Positions 53,238 through 62,412 of a DNA stretch of 64,000 nucleotides are shown here, piece by piece. Location of the stretch: the NCBI RefSeq assembly GCF_000025625.1, contig NC_013922.1:2356001-2420000 (forward strand). The letters are read 5' to 3'. The notes below the pieces were generated by a model. The model was not told the DNA's origin and did not search any database. It saw only the letters and a list, made by a program, of their open reading frames with translations. The translations under genes and the position numbers were made by a program. Every line of letters begins with the position of its first letter. The stretch's first letter is position 1. The DNA is from Natrialba magadii ATCC 43099 (lineage in GTDB: Archaea > Halobacteriota > Halobacteria > Halobacteriales > Natrialbaceae).

Positions 53238-54117
53238 CAACACGTCAAACGAACGGCTGACTGACGAATCGACGACCGAAACGGATAGCACGCCGAACGA
53301 CGCGATCATCGAAACCGAGATCAGCGTTGATCGCGGCGCGAGTCGCGCCACCGGAGGCGCCGAAACGATCGTTCGGGCGGAAGGGCTTGATGTCTACTAT
53401 GGTGACGATCAGGCGCTCGACAACGTTACGATCGAGATTCCCGAACACCGCGTGACGGCCATGATCGGTCCCTCGGGCTGTGGCAAATCGACGTTCCTGC
53501 GGTCGATCAATCGGATGAACGATCGAATTCCGGCCGCACGCGTCGATGGCGACCTCTACTTCCGCGGGAAGAACGTCTACGACGACGACGTCGACCCCGT
53601 CGCCCTTCGCCGAACGATCGGCCAGGTGTTCCAGTCGCCGAATCCGTTCCCGAAGTCGATCTACGACAACGTCGCCTACGGCCTGCGCGTCCAGGGAAAA
53701 GCCGCCGAGGTGGACCTCAATGCGGCAGTCGAACGCGCACTTCGCGGAGCCGCGCTGTGGGACGAAGTCGAGGACCAGCTCGACGAGTCGGGCCTCGACC
53801 TCTCGGGGGGCCAGCAACAACGGCTCTGCATCGCTCGGGCGATCGCAACCGATCCCGAGGTCATCCTGATGGACGAGCCAACATCGGCGCTCGACCCTGT
53901 CGCCGCCTCGAAAATCGAGGACCTCATCGACGAACTGGTCGACGAGTACACAGTCATCATCGTCACCCACAACATGCAGCAGGCGGCACGCATCTCCGAC
54001 AAGACGGCCGTCTTCCTCACCGGCGGTGAACTCGTCGAGTTCGGCGACACTGCGACGATTTTCGAGGACCCCGACGACGACCGTGTCGAGGACTACATCA
54101 CCGGTAAGTTCGGATAA
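53230..54117 (+). CDS. pstB: Phosphate ABC transporter ATPase PstB
   Basis: The 295-residue ATPase has Walker A ([20 protein letters not shown]), the ABC signature [16 protein letters not shown], Walker B ([15 protein letters not shown]) and the H-loop ([14 protein letters not shown]). About 50 residues of poorly ordered, Thr/Ser-rich N-terminus precede the core. It powers the PstSCA importer. It ends 2 nt before phoU. Confidence 0.97.
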   Translation: MSSNTSNERLTDESTTETDSTPNDAIIETEISVDRGASRATGGAETIVRAEGLDVYYGDDQALDNVTIEIPEHRVTAMIGPSGCGKSTFLRSINRMNDRIPAARVDGDLYFRGKNVYDDDVDPVALRRTIGQVFQSPNPFPKSIYDNVAYGLRVQGKAAEVDLNAAVERALRGAALWDEVEDQLDESGLDLSGGQQQRLCIARAIATDPEVILMDEPTSALDPVAASKIEDLIDELVDEYTVIIVTHNMQQAARISDKTAVFLTGGELVEFGDTATIFEDPDDDRVEDYITGKFG

Positions 54118-54119
54118 CT

Positions 54120-54779
54120 ATGTCACGAGACGCCTACCAGCAACAACTGTACGAACTGCGTGAGAACATTCTCGAGATGAGTGACGTTGTCTGTCAACGG
54201 GTTCGGCGTGCGCTCGAAGCCTACGAGACAGGTGACGACACGCTCGCCGGGCGAGTGATCGAGGGCGACCACGAAATCAATCAGCTGTATCTCGACCTCG
54301 AGAGTGACTGCGTTGAATTGCTCGCCCTCCAGCAGCCGGTCGCGGGCGACCTGCGCTTCATCGCCTCGTCGTTCAAGATTATCACCGACCTCGAACGAGT
54401 CGGCGATCTCGCCGTGAACTTAGCGGAGTACGCGACCCAGTCAACCCACGAGCGCTACCCGGACGTCGACGTCAGCCATATCGGCACCGAGACGGTTCTG
54501 CTGCTCGAGGATGCGATACAGGCGTATGCGACAGACGATTCGGCAGCGACTCACGAGATCGCTGCGACAGATGACGAGATCGATGCGCTTTGCGAACGAG
54601 CCAGCCGGACCGTCGTTCAGGAGTTACTGACAGCTGACCCGTCGGACGAGAAGCTCCTCGAGGATGTCTCGCGGATACTGCTTACGATCCGCGATCTGGA
54701 ACGGGTTGGCGATCACGCCGTCAACATTGCCGCGCGAACGCTGTACATGGTCGACAACGACGAGACGCTACTCTACTGA
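54120..54779 (+). CDS. phoU: Phosphate signalling protein PhoU
   Basis: The 219-residue protein consists of two three-helix PhoU repeats, with the typical LERVGDLAVNLAEYA (first repeat) and LERVGDHAVNIAARTLYMVD (second repeat) motifs. In bacteria PhoU with PstB reports phosphate status; the archaeal partner is unknown. The start is two bases after pstB stop. Its stop codon (TGA) overlaps the next start (ATG) by one base. Confidence 0.95.
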   Translation: MSRDAYQQQLYELRENILEMSDVVCQRVRRALEAYETGDDTLAGRVIEGDHEINQLYLDLESDCVELLALQQPVAGDLRFIASSFKIITDLERVGDLAVNLAEYATQSTHERYPDVDVSHIGTETVLLLEDAIQAYATDDSAATHEIAATDDEIDALCERASRTVVQELLTADPSDEKLLEDVSRILLTIRDLERVGDHAVNIAARTLYMVDNDETLLY

Positions 54780-55813
54780 TGAAACACGAAGAGCTGACAC
54801 TCGGTCTGGCCGATCCCGTCGAACGGAAGATCCAGATGGCCGGTAACTCGACGTTCGTCGTCTCACTGCCGAAGTCGTGGGCAGTCGAACAGGACCTCGA
54901 ACCCGGCATGTCGATGTACCTCTATCCCCACGCAGACCGACTGGTCGCTGCACCTGAGACTGCCTCCGTTCAGGATCGAACCGTGACGATCGACGCGGAC
55001 ACCGCCGCTGGTGACATCGCGTTGCGCCGCGTCGAGGTTGCGTACAAGACCGGCTTCGACCGGATCACGGTCACCAATCTCGAGGAGACTGACTCGCGGC
55101 TCCGTCGGATGATCGAACGTTCCACAAGTCGGCTTATTGGTCTCACCATCCAGGAGGATACCGGTGACAGCCTGACGATCACGAACGTGCTCGATGCCAG
55201 CGACGTGTCTCTCCCCCAGACGATCACCCAGGCACAGCAACTCGTCACCGAAATGTATACCGACGCGATCACAGCACTCGTCACCGGCGACGAAGACCTC
55301 GCTAACCGTGTGCTCACCCGTGACGACGATATCAATCGTCTGTTTGCGTTCGTCTGCCGGGGGTTTCACCGTGGCCTCGAGGACGTCCACGAGGTAGAAC
55401 AACTCGGCACCGACCGGGTCGCAGCGTTCCGCGAATACCGAGTTGCTCGCAGTCTGGAGCGTATCGCTGCCCACGCGGAACGTATCGCGGCGGTTGCGAC
55501 ACAGCAAGCAGCACCGCCCGAGGAGTCGTTCGCTGAGCAACTCGAGTTGGTCGCCGCTGACGTCCGTGCTGTTCTCGAGTTGGCGCTCGAGGGAGACGCC
55601 GAGTCAGCGTACGAAACGGCAACTGCCGTCGAACCGAAGCTAGACGACCTCGATCAGTCCCTCTACAGCGGAACGGTCCCAAATGCGTATCTGTACGGTG
55701 CAGTCATCAGGCGACTCCGGCAAACGACGACGAACGGTCGTTTCATCGCCGACACGATGACTGAATCGACACTACTGGACCGTGGTCTTGCCGAAAGAGG
55801 ATCACACTCATGA
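54779..55813 (+). CDS. AbrB-PhoU fusion regulator (paralog 3)
   Basis: The 344-residue protein has the N-terminal segment ERKIQMAGNSTFVVSLPKSW (AbrB-like) and PhoU-like helices (VARSLERIAAHAERIAAVAT). It is the third copy in this window and sits in the pst operon. As in its paralogs the AbrB part could bind DNA while the PhoU part responds to the transporter. It overlaps phoU by one base and the next gene by 4 nt. Confidence 0.9.
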   Translation: MKHEELTLGLADPVERKIQMAGNSTFVVSLPKSWAVEQDLEPGMSMYLYPHADRLVAAPETASVQDRTVTIDADTAAGDIALRRVEVAYKTGFDRITVTNLEETDSRLRRMIERSTSRLIGLTIQEDTGDSLTITNVLDASDVSLPQTITQAQQLVTEMYTDAITALVTGDEDLANRVLTRDDDINRLFAFVCRGFHRGLEDVHEVEQLGTDRVAAFREYRVARSLERIAAHAERIAAVATQQAAPPEESFAEQLELVAADVRAVLELALEGDAESAYETATAVEPKLDDLDQSLYSGTVPNAYLYGAVIRRLRQTTTNGRFIADTMTESTLLDRGLAERGSHS

Positions 55814-56241
55814 ACCCAACGACACTCGGTTTCGTCTGCGTACAGAACGCTGGCCGGAGCCAGATGGCGACTGCGTTCGCTGAACGGGAACAGCGGGCGC
55901 GAGGACTCGAAGACCACGTTCGTATCCGTACCGGCGGAACTGATCCCGCTGGCAGCGTTCACGATGTCGTACTGACGGTCATGGACGAGGTCGGAATTGA
56001 CATGTCCGATCGGCAGCCACGAGAAATCACTCCTGGGGCGATCGAAACCTGCGATATCGTCATCACGATGGGCTGTTCTGCAGACGGGGTCTGTCCTGCT
56101 ACCTGGCGCGGTGACGCTCGAGACTGGGACCTGACTGACCCACACGGGCGAGCACTCGAGGACGTCCGCGAAATACGCGAGGCAATCAGAACTCGCGTTG
56201 AAGCGTTGTTCGACGAACTCGAACGGCAGACACAGGATTGA
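55810..56241 (+). CDS. Low-molecular-weight phosphatase/arsenate reductase-like protein
   Basis: The 143-residue protein has the CX5R phosphate loop (FVCVQNAGRSQMATAF), general-acid Asp region (DLTDPHGRAL), and a C-terminal helix. This family includes thioredoxin-dependent arsenate reductases and tyrosine phosphatases. The position in the pst operon fits an arsenate-detoxifying role, because Pst importers also take up arsenate. A signalling phosphatase is equally possible. It overlaps the previous gene by 4 nt. Confidence 0.9.
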   Translation: MNPTTLGFVCVQNAGRSQMATAFAEREQRARGLEDHVRIRTGGTDPAGSVHDVVLTVMDEVGIDMSDRQPREITPGAIETCDIVITMGCSADGVCPATWRGDARDWDLTDPHGRALEDVREIREAIRTRVEALFDELERQTQD

Positions 56242-56389
56242 GTTCCCCGAGCGGTGTGAGTGGTCTTCTCCACAAAGTACTGTCCAGCCTTCGACGTCAC
56301 AGCGGGCTTGTCATCACTGGATCGCACTCGTTTTGACAGCTGGAATACGTGCCCTATGCCCGTCAGCTGGCGCTAACGACTCTCTTACG

Positions 56390-57076
56390 TCAGGGCCGAA
56401 GTATCCCGAGTGCTGATTCGACGCGGTCCGTGAGAGGCCGCGATGCCCAGTACCGATCGCTTCCCCAGACAACGTCGGCATCGGCATCGAATCCCACGTA
56501 TGGGTCGGTCGTCGCCCGGACGCCGACGTACAGGTAGCCATCGTCACCGTGGAACCCGAGTATCTGTGGCGTCCGGCCACGAACTGGATACGAACCGATG
56601 TCGTCGGTTGTCCGGCTATCGATCAAGTAAACGGTCGACAACGGTGGCCGTGCGGCGACCGCAACGAGCTCACCCGTCGCCCGGATCGCTGGTTGATCCA
56701 ACGTTGCGTCGAACTGTCTACTGAGCCGACCGCCATCTGATTCGAGCACGAGGAGTGTACTCCCGATTGTCGTCGAACGAGTGTCACAGACAAGTGCTGC
56801 CGTTCCATCGTTTGCGATTGTGCCGTTGACTGGCCGGGAGACACGTTGTTTGGTGACGATTGTTCCGTCGTCGATTACGAACGCATACGAATCCGAGCCA
56901 TCGATCACTCGTCCGAACACCAGTCGCCACTTTTCGTCCGGTGACTCGACAGCGCGGCAGTGGAACTCTTGACCACCGATATCACGAATCTCGGTAGTTG
57001 GCGATGCTGGTACGGCTGCGGGGTCGAAGTCTGGCGGTTCGGTCGATCCGCGACGAAACAGCCGTTTTCGGAGCAT
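56390..57076 (-). CDS. Unrecognised beta-rich protein
   Basis: The 228-residue protein is rich in beta-strand pattern (KWRLVFGRVIDGSDSYAFVI, STVYLIDSRTTDDIGSYPVR, GDDGYLYVGVRATTDPYVG), suggestive of a propeller or similar sheet-rich fold. No motif is recognised. The gene is divergent from phnD and convergent with the arsenate-reductase-like gene. The arrangement next to the phosphonate operon may be accidental. Confidence 0.65.
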   Translation of the reverse strand: MLRKRLFRRGSTEPPDFDPAAVPASPTTEIRDIGGQEFHCRAVESPDEKWRLVFGRVIDGSDSYAFVIDDGTIVTKQRVSRPVNGTIANDGTAALVCDTRSTTIGSTLLVLESDGGRLSRQFDATLDQPAIRATGELVAVAARPPLSTVYLIDSRTTDDIGSYPVRGRTPQILGFHGDDGYLYVGVRATTDPYVGFDADADVVWGSDRYWASRPLTDRVESALGILRP

Positions 57077-57230
57077 ACGATCGATCGAACGGGCAACAGG
57101 GAGTGTTTCACTATGTTCGTTACGTTCGAGTCGATACCCCGATAGAGTACTCTATAGTAGCACAGCAACACACGCCTCACTCATTGACAACCAGATAGCT
57201 GTGTTCCGGCACGTCCGTTTCCCTCCCAAG

Positions 57231-57247
57231 TTATATAAAAAATATAA
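57231..57247. promoter_or_regulatory. AT-rich inverted repeat and promoter of the phn operon
   Basis: TTATAT and ATATAA form an exact inverted repeat with a 5-nt A spacer. A TATA-like TATTTAGG (57252-57259) lies 23-30 nt before the phnD ATG at 57282. Confidence 0.5.
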
Positions 57248-57281
57248 GAGGTATTTAGGAAGGCATGCGGACTGACTGGTG

Positions 57282-58466
57282 ATGACAAAACGACAGTCAC
57301 GTTCCGGTGGATGGTCCTCGAGACGAACATTCGTACTGGCGACCGGCGCGATCGGCACGTCGGTCCTCGCGGGCTGTCTTGACGGAGACGACAGTGACAG
57401 TCAAGCGGGTGCAGGATTGGGTGGCGGTGGAGGCAACGGCGACAGTGAACCCGAGGACGAAATGCTCTCTGACTCGTTCGACCCGCAAAACCCCGACTGG
57501 GAGAACAACAACTATCTCGGCAGTCAGATGGTCGAACACGACTTCATTCGGGGATCGGAGTTCGACCTCGAGCAGATGGCAGACCGCGGCCGGACCGAGG
57601 CAGTGTACGGGCGGGAACCGGTCGAGCATCCTGACGATCCATCGGAGTGGATCGATCCCGATCCGATTGTGTACGCCGACTTACCCCGGGAGGATAGCGA
57701 ACAGGCCTATGCTGACCAGCTGGAACCGATGATCGAAAAGCTCGAGGCAGAGACGGGCCGGGACGTCGAATTCCAGACCATCGAGAGTTACGCGGCGGTC
57801 GTTGAGGGGATGCGCTCGGAGCGGATCCATATCGCGAACTTCGCGACCGGCAACACGCCGTTCGGTGTGAACATGGCCGGCATGGTGCCGCTGGCGATGG
57901 GGGTCGCGGGGGACGGCGAGTTCGGGTACCGGCTCCTGGCGATCACTCGCGCGGACATGGACGAGATCCAGAGCGTCTCGGACTTTACCGACTTCCGAGC
58001 GACACACACCGAAGAATCGTCGAATTCCGGGAATCAGGCGCCGTCTGCGCTGTTCGACGAACACTTTGGGCTCACGGTCGGGGAGAACTACGATCCCGAG
58101 ATGTCCGGAGGACACGAACAATCTACTCGAGGAATTGCCTACGGGGACTACGACTGCGGCCCAATCTGTAGTACCTGTATGGAGCAAACAGTCGACGCCG
58201 TCGACAACATCGACTGGGACGACTTCAAGGTCGTCTCGGCGGCTGATCCGTTCCCGCCCGGACCGGTCGGCTACCGGTACAACCTTCACGAGGATATCAT
58301 CCAGGGCGCCCGTGAGACCTTCCTGAACACGGACTGGTCGGGAACCGTGTTCGGCGAAGAGGCAGGCTACCCGACCTATGAGGAGGTTGACTACGTGAAC
58401 CATTGGCACGACGTAATGGTCAATCAGCAGTACAACGGCGTCGAGTACGACGAAGCGAACCTCTAA
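57282..58466 (+). CDS. phnD: Phosphonate ABC transporter substrate-binding protein PhnD
   Basis: The 394-residue lipoprotein has an Arg-pair leader (GGWSSRRTFVLATGAIG) and the lipobox LAGC. The binding fold shows VYADLPREDSEQAYADQLEP, later RYNLHEDIIQGARETF. It belongs to the PhnD type II binding family; ligands include alkylphosphonates or phosphite. It is the first gene of phnD-C-E-E. Either the GTG at 57279 or the ATG at 57282 is possible as start. Confidence 0.95.
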   Translation: MTKRQSRSGGWSSRRTFVLATGAIGTSVLAGCLDGDDSDSQAGAGLGGGGGNGDSEPEDEMLSDSFDPQNPDWENNNYLGSQMVEHDFIRGSEFDLEQMADRGRTEAVYGREPVEHPDDPSEWIDPDPIVYADLPREDSEQAYADQLEPMIEKLEAETGRDVEFQTIESYAAVVEGMRSERIHIANFATGNTPFGVNMAGMVPLAMGVAGDGEFGYRLLAITRADMDEIQSVSDFTDFRATHTEESSNSGNQAPSALFDEHFGLTVGENYDPEMSGGHEQSTRGIAYGDYDCGPICSTCMEQTVDAVDNIDWDDFKVVSAADPFPPGPVGYRYNLHEDIIQGARETFLNTDWSGTVFGEEAGYPTYEEVDYVNHWHDVMVNQQYNGVEYDEANL

Positions 58467-58487
58467 ACCATACCCACCCAGTTATCA

Positions 58488-59321
58488 ATGCTCGAAGTTA
58501 CGAACTTGCGAAAAGTGTACCTGACCGGTGACGAAGCGTTGACCGGCGTCTCGACCGCGATCGAGGGGAACGAGATCGTCGCGATGATCGGGCCGAGCGG
58601 TGCCGGAAAGTCGACGTTCATTCGGTGTATCAATCAATTGACCGAGCCGACCGACGGTGAGGTCACCCTCGACGGAACCGAACTCACCGCACTCGACAGC
58701 CGGGAGATGAAAGCGGCACGCCGGAACATCGGAATGGTGTTCCAGGAGTACAACCTCGTCGAACGGCTCACCGTCATGGAGAACGTTCTCTCCGGCCGGC
58801 TCGGCTACGTTTCGAACTGGGCGGCCTTGCACCGGAAGTTCCCACAGGAAGATGTCGAACTGGCCTACGACATCCTCGAGACGGTCGGACTCGGTGGGAT
58901 GGAGAACAAACGGGCAGACGAACTCTCTGGTGGCCAGCGCCAGCGCGTCGGCATCGCCCGCGCCGTCGTCCAGGAGCCGACGATTTTGCTCGCCGACGAA
59001 CCGACCAGCAGCCTCGACCCGGAAACCTCACACGCCGTGATGGAACTACTCACAGAGATCGCAGCCGAACAGGACATTCCCGTCCTGATCAACATCCACG
59101 AGGTCCACCTGGCCGTCGAGTACGCCGATCGAATCCTCGGCTTACACGACGGCACGCTCGTCTTCGATGGCCCGACCACGGATCTCGACGAGAACGCGAA
59201 AGACGTCATCTATCGCGGCGAAGCCATCGCAGGCGAGTCCTCGAGCAACTTCGTCGACGAGTCCGACACCGTCACTGACGACGCAGAGCACACCGAACGA
59301 TCCGCGATCACGGGGGACTGA
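58488..59321 (+). CDS. phnC: Phosphonate ABC transporter ATPase PhnC
   Basis: The 277-residue ATPase shows Walker A ([20 protein letters not shown]), signature [16 protein letters not shown], Walker B ([15 protein letters not shown]) and the H-loop (ININ-like, here [15 protein letters not shown]). It drives phosphonate uptake with PhnE. It follows phnD by 21 nt, and the next gene starts 1 nt after the stop. Confidence 0.97.
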   Translation: MLEVTNLRKVYLTGDEALTGVSTAIEGNEIVAMIGPSGAGKSTFIRCINQLTEPTDGEVTLDGTELTALDSREMKAARRNIGMVFQEYNLVERLTVMENVLSGRLGYVSNWAALHRKFPQEDVELAYDILETVGLGGMENKRADELSGGQRQRVGIARAVVQEPTILLADEPTSSLDPETSHAVMELLTEIAAEQDIPVLINIHEVHLAVEYADRILGLHDGTLVFDGPTTDLDENAKDVIYRGEAIAGESSSNFVDESDTVTDDAEHTERSAITGD

Positions 59322-59322
59322 G

Positions 59323-60156
59323 ATGGCGACCGGAGACGGACACGCCGACGTCGGATCGACGGACCAGACGTGGCGACGACCGACTGCGTTCGGCAGTCAC
59401 CGGCTGAAGTGGGCTGTCTACATCGGAGCGACGCTGTTCGTTCTGTGGTCACTCGTCTCCCTGCTGTCGGGCGTCAGTCTCGGCCGAGTGCTGACTGGCG
59501 TGAACAACGGCGTCTTGCTCCTCGAGGCGATGGTACCGCCGAACACCGCGAGCGAAAACGTCGACCGAGTCGTCGGATATATGGGCGAAACGATCGCGAT
59601 GGCGTTCGTCGCGACGTTTACTGGCGTCCTCATTTCGGTTCCGATCGCGTTTGGGGCGGCAGAGAACATTGCACCTCGGCCGATCTACTACCTGAATCGG
59701 GGGATCATCAGCATCACGCGGGCGATCGACGAACTCATCATCGCCATCATCGCCGTGAAAGCCGTCGGTGTCGGGCCGCTGGCAGGTATTATCGCCATCA
59801 GCTACCTGACGATCGGCTTCTTCTCGAAGCTGTTCGCCGAGGATATCGAGGATATCGACATGGGGGCAAAAGAGGCCATCGACGCTACCGGTGCCTCGCG
59901 CTTCCAAACGCTCGTCTACGCTGTCATCCCGCAGGTTGCGCCGCGGTTCATCGGTCTCACAGTTTACCGCTGGGATATCAACATCCGTTCCTCGACGATC
60001 ATCGGAATCGTCGGCGCGGGTGGCATCGGGACGTTGCTCCTGCGGGCGTTCGAGCGCTACGAGTTCGACTTCGCCGCGTTGATTCTCCTCTCGATCATCG
60101 CCGTCGTTCTCGCCGGTGAACTCTTCAGCGCGTACATCCGACGGAGGGTCCAGTAA
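59323..60156 (+). CDS. phnE: Phosphonate ABC transporter permease PhnE (first)
   Basis: The 277-residue permease begins MATGDGHADVGSTDQTWRRP. It has six helices and the coupling segment KEAIDATGASRFQTLVYAVI, followed by INIRSSTIIGIVGAGGIGTL. Two PhnE paralogs in a row form a heterodimeric channel. It shares one base with the second phnE. Confidence 0.95.
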   Translation: MATGDGHADVGSTDQTWRRPTAFGSHRLKWAVYIGATLFVLWSLVSLLSGVSLGRVLTGVNNGVLLLEAMVPPNTASENVDRVVGYMGETIAMAFVATFTGVLISVPIAFGAAENIAPRPIYYLNRGIISITRAIDELIIAIIAVKAVGVGPLAGIIAISYLTIGFFSKLFAEDIEDIDMGAKEAIDATGASRFQTLVYAVIPQVAPRFIGLTVYRWDINIRSSTIIGIVGAGGIGTLLLRAFERYEFDFAALILLSIIAVVLAGELFSAYIRRRVQ

Positions 60157-60953
60157 TGGGCGCTGAATCGAGTCGCCGCTGGCAACGTTTCGAACCGCGA
60201 CAGCGCGTCACGCGGATCGCCGCGTTTCTCGTCGCGATGGGAACAGTCGTCGGCTCGTGGCTCTACATGGGGCTCGACACACAGTACATCCGGACAGCAC
60301 CCGCTGAACTGATGGACCTCGCAGTCCGGATGTTCCCGCCGGCGTGGGCCTACACCCCGGAGACCGTGATGCCGCTGCTCGAGACGGTTCACATCGCCGT
60401 CGTTGGGACGATCATCGCCGTCACCGCGTCGCTCCCTGTTGCCTTCCTAGCGGCCGAAAATACGACCCCCAACCGGGTGACGTACGCGATTGGCAAGCTG
60501 ATCGTCACCGTCACGCGGTCAGTTCACGTCATTATCTGGGCAATGCTGTTCGTCGTCATGCTCGGTCCCGGCGCGTTCGCCGGGATGGTCGCGATCGCCG
60601 TCCGATCGATCGGCTTCGTCGCTAAACTGCTGGGCGAAGAGATCGAGGAGATCGAACTCGACCAGGTCGAGGCGATCCGCGCGACCGGTGCCTCCTCGGT
60701 TCAGGTCCTGCTCTACAGCGTTCTCCCCCAGATTAAGCCCGCGCTGGTCGGCATCGGCGTCTATCGCTGGGACATCAACGTCCGCAGCGCGACGATCCTC
60801 GGCGCGGTCGGTGCCGGCGGGATCGGCGTCCAGCTGTTTAACGCCGTCGACGCCTTCCAGTGGTCGTCCGTCCTGATGATACTGATTGCCATTCTCGGTA
60901 TCGTCCTCGTGAGCGAAACGATCTCGGCACGGGCCCGGGCGGTGGTCCGCTAA
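60156..60953 (+). CDS. phnE: Phosphonate ABC transporter permease PhnE (second)
   Basis: The 265-residue permease is a paralog of the gene before it, with matching VEAIRATGASSVQVLLYSVL and INVRSATILGAVGAGGIGVQ segments. It pairs with the first PhnE. The ATG overlaps the previous stop (TAATG). Confidence 0.95.
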   Translation: MGAESSRRWQRFEPRQRVTRIAAFLVAMGTVVGSWLYMGLDTQYIRTAPAELMDLAVRMFPPAWAYTPETVMPLLETVHIAVVGTIIAVTASLPVAFLAAENTTPNRVTYAIGKLIVTVTRSVHVIIWAMLFVVMLGPGAFAGMVAIAVRSIGFVAKLLGEEIEEIELDQVEAIRATGASSVQVLLYSVLPQIKPALVGIGVYRWDINVRSATILGAVGAGGIGVQLFNAVDAFQWSSVLMILIAILGIVLVSETISARARAVVR

Positions 60954-60955
60954 CG

Positions 60956-61246
60956 ATGGCGTCGATCGACCGGCTTCGATCGAGGCGATCGGTGATTGGG
61001 ACGATCGGTGCTGCACTCACGCTCGGGGCGGCAGGGTACGGCAGCGCCCGCTCAACCGATCGCGCTGAGGAACCAGCCACGGAATCCGCTCGAACGGCGA
61101 CGCCAGACGAGCGAGACGGTACAGTGCCCACCGACGAACCGAGCGACATCGCCACGACCGGGGTCGACCCCGAGGCAACGAGTGATCCCGACGCGACGAA
61201 CGAAGCCGCAGAGACAACAGCCGACGCTTGCGACTGTCCAGGCTGA
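60956..61246 (+). CDS. Small exported-looking protein with twin-Arg start
   Basis: The 96-residue protein starts 2 nt after the second phnE stop (MASIDRLRSRRSVIGTIG). It has an Arg-pair signal and hydrophobic stretch, then only polar Thr/Asp/Glu/Ala residues, and ends CDCPG. It may be a small exported, metal-binding or surface peptide of unknown role. Translation is probably coupled to phnE. Confidence 0.65.
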   Translation: MASIDRLRSRRSVIGTIGAALTLGAAGYGSARSTDRAEEPATESARTATPDERDGTVPTDEPSDIATTGVDPEATSDPDATNEAAETTADACDCPG

Positions 61247-61285
61247 ACCCACGATTGCGACTACAACAACGGACACAATTTCACA

Positions 61286-61996
61286 ATGACCACACGATCC
61301 ACACAAAAGACAACGAATGAACCGACGATCGAACCGGATGGAGAACAGGCACTGCTGTTCGACATGGACGGCGTCATCCTCGAGGGATACGGAACCGATC
61401 CCGACGTACACACCCGCGCACTCCACGACGCAGTCGTCGACCTCGGTCTCGAGGCACCCCTCGAGTCGCTGTCGGCTCTCGAGACGTACGAGTACACTGA
61501 GGCGTTCCAGACGACCTGTGAAGACCTGGACCTCGACCCGGCCGACTTCTACGCACTCCGCGAAGAGTACAGCTCGAAACGGGCAACCGAGCGTATCCGT
61601 GACGGCGCTCGCGGTCTCTACACCGATGTCGACGCCCTCGAGGAACTCGAGTGCACGCACTCAGTCGGGTTGGTGAGCAACAACTACGATCCGACGGTCT
61701 CGTTCGTCGTCGAGTACTTCGGCCTGGAGGCGTTTTCGTTCGTCCGCGGCCGGGATCTCGGTGTCGAAGGATTCCGGCGACGGAAACCAGAGCCGTACTA
61801 TATCGAGACGGCACTCGAGGCTCTCGGGCTCGACAACGGGATCTACGTCGGCGACCGCGAAACAGACCTGCTCGCCGCACAGAACGCAGGGCTCGTCCCG
61901 GTTCTGATCCGGCGACCACACAACGAGGCGCTCGAGCCCTCGGTCGACAGCTACCTCGAGATCGACTCGATCGAGGAGTTACTCGAGTTGCTCTGA
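61286..61996 (+). CDS. HAD-superfamily hydrolase
   Basis: The 236-residue protein has the nucleophile motif LLFDMDGVILEG (about residues 23-34), motif II in VGLVSNNYDPTVS, motif III Lys in FRRRKPEPYYIETA and motif IV in YVGDRETDLLAAQNAG. Phosphoglycolate-phosphatase-like enzymes have this form. At the end of the phn operon it may process an organophosphate. It lacks the Lys/AGTT features of phosphonoacetaldehyde hydrolase. The first 20 residues are Thr/Glu-rich. Confidence 0.93.
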   Translation: MTTRSTQKTTNEPTIEPDGEQALLFDMDGVILEGYGTDPDVHTRALHDAVVDLGLEAPLESLSALETYEYTEAFQTTCEDLDLDPADFYALREEYSSKRATERIRDGARGLYTDVDALEELECTHSVGLVSNNYDPTVSFVVEYFGLEAFSFVRGRDLGVEGFRRRKPEPYYIETALEALGLDNGIYVGDRETDLLAAQNAGLVPVLIRRPHNEALEPSVDSYLEIDSIEELLELL

Positions 61997-62412
61997 CTTT
62001 CACGCCGATCAGATCGGGCATCCTGATAGACCGGCGACCGAAGCTGATCTGTTTTTACCGGTCCACGTTCGTGCGCTCGATCGAGCGGTTGATTTGGGTA
62101 TGTACTGGTCAATCCGTCCCGTCGGTGCCGACGAATCCAATCGGAACGTATCGAAGCCGTGAACAGCGACGAGTAGTCCCAAGCAGGTTTGTGAGCCGAT
62201 CTCTCGAAGCGATCGTTCTATCATAACTGGTGCTACCGACGAGACGAACTGCGGTCGCTCACGTGTCGGTCGTGGCATAATTCAGTCGGTTCTACGGATG
62301 TCATGGCAATCTATGACCGGTATATAGTGAACGATACCAGTGCATATGACACCTCAAACATATATGCTAAAATTATAATTTTATTTGTAACTCGACTTGT
62401 CCAATACTTTCG
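61997..62412. other. Intergenic region with AT-rich promoter
   Basis: 416 nt between the HAD hydrolase and the next importer gene. The right half is AT-rich and carries TATATAGT (62321-62328) and several CATATAT-type stretches before the ATG 62413. No gene is seen. Confidence 0.6.
62321..62328. promoter_or_regulatory. TATATAGT box upstream of the second importer
   Basis: TATATAGT is the reverse of the ACTATATA element of the pst and AbrB-PhoU promoters. It lies about 85 nt before the ATG 62413. Confidence 0.35.

Noticed and set aside
61286-61996. Phosphonoacetaldehyde hydrolase identity for the HAD hydrolase
   Set aside because: The nucleophile loop is the common DMDGV form rather than the AGTT type of PhnX, and the Schiff-base Lys region is not seen.
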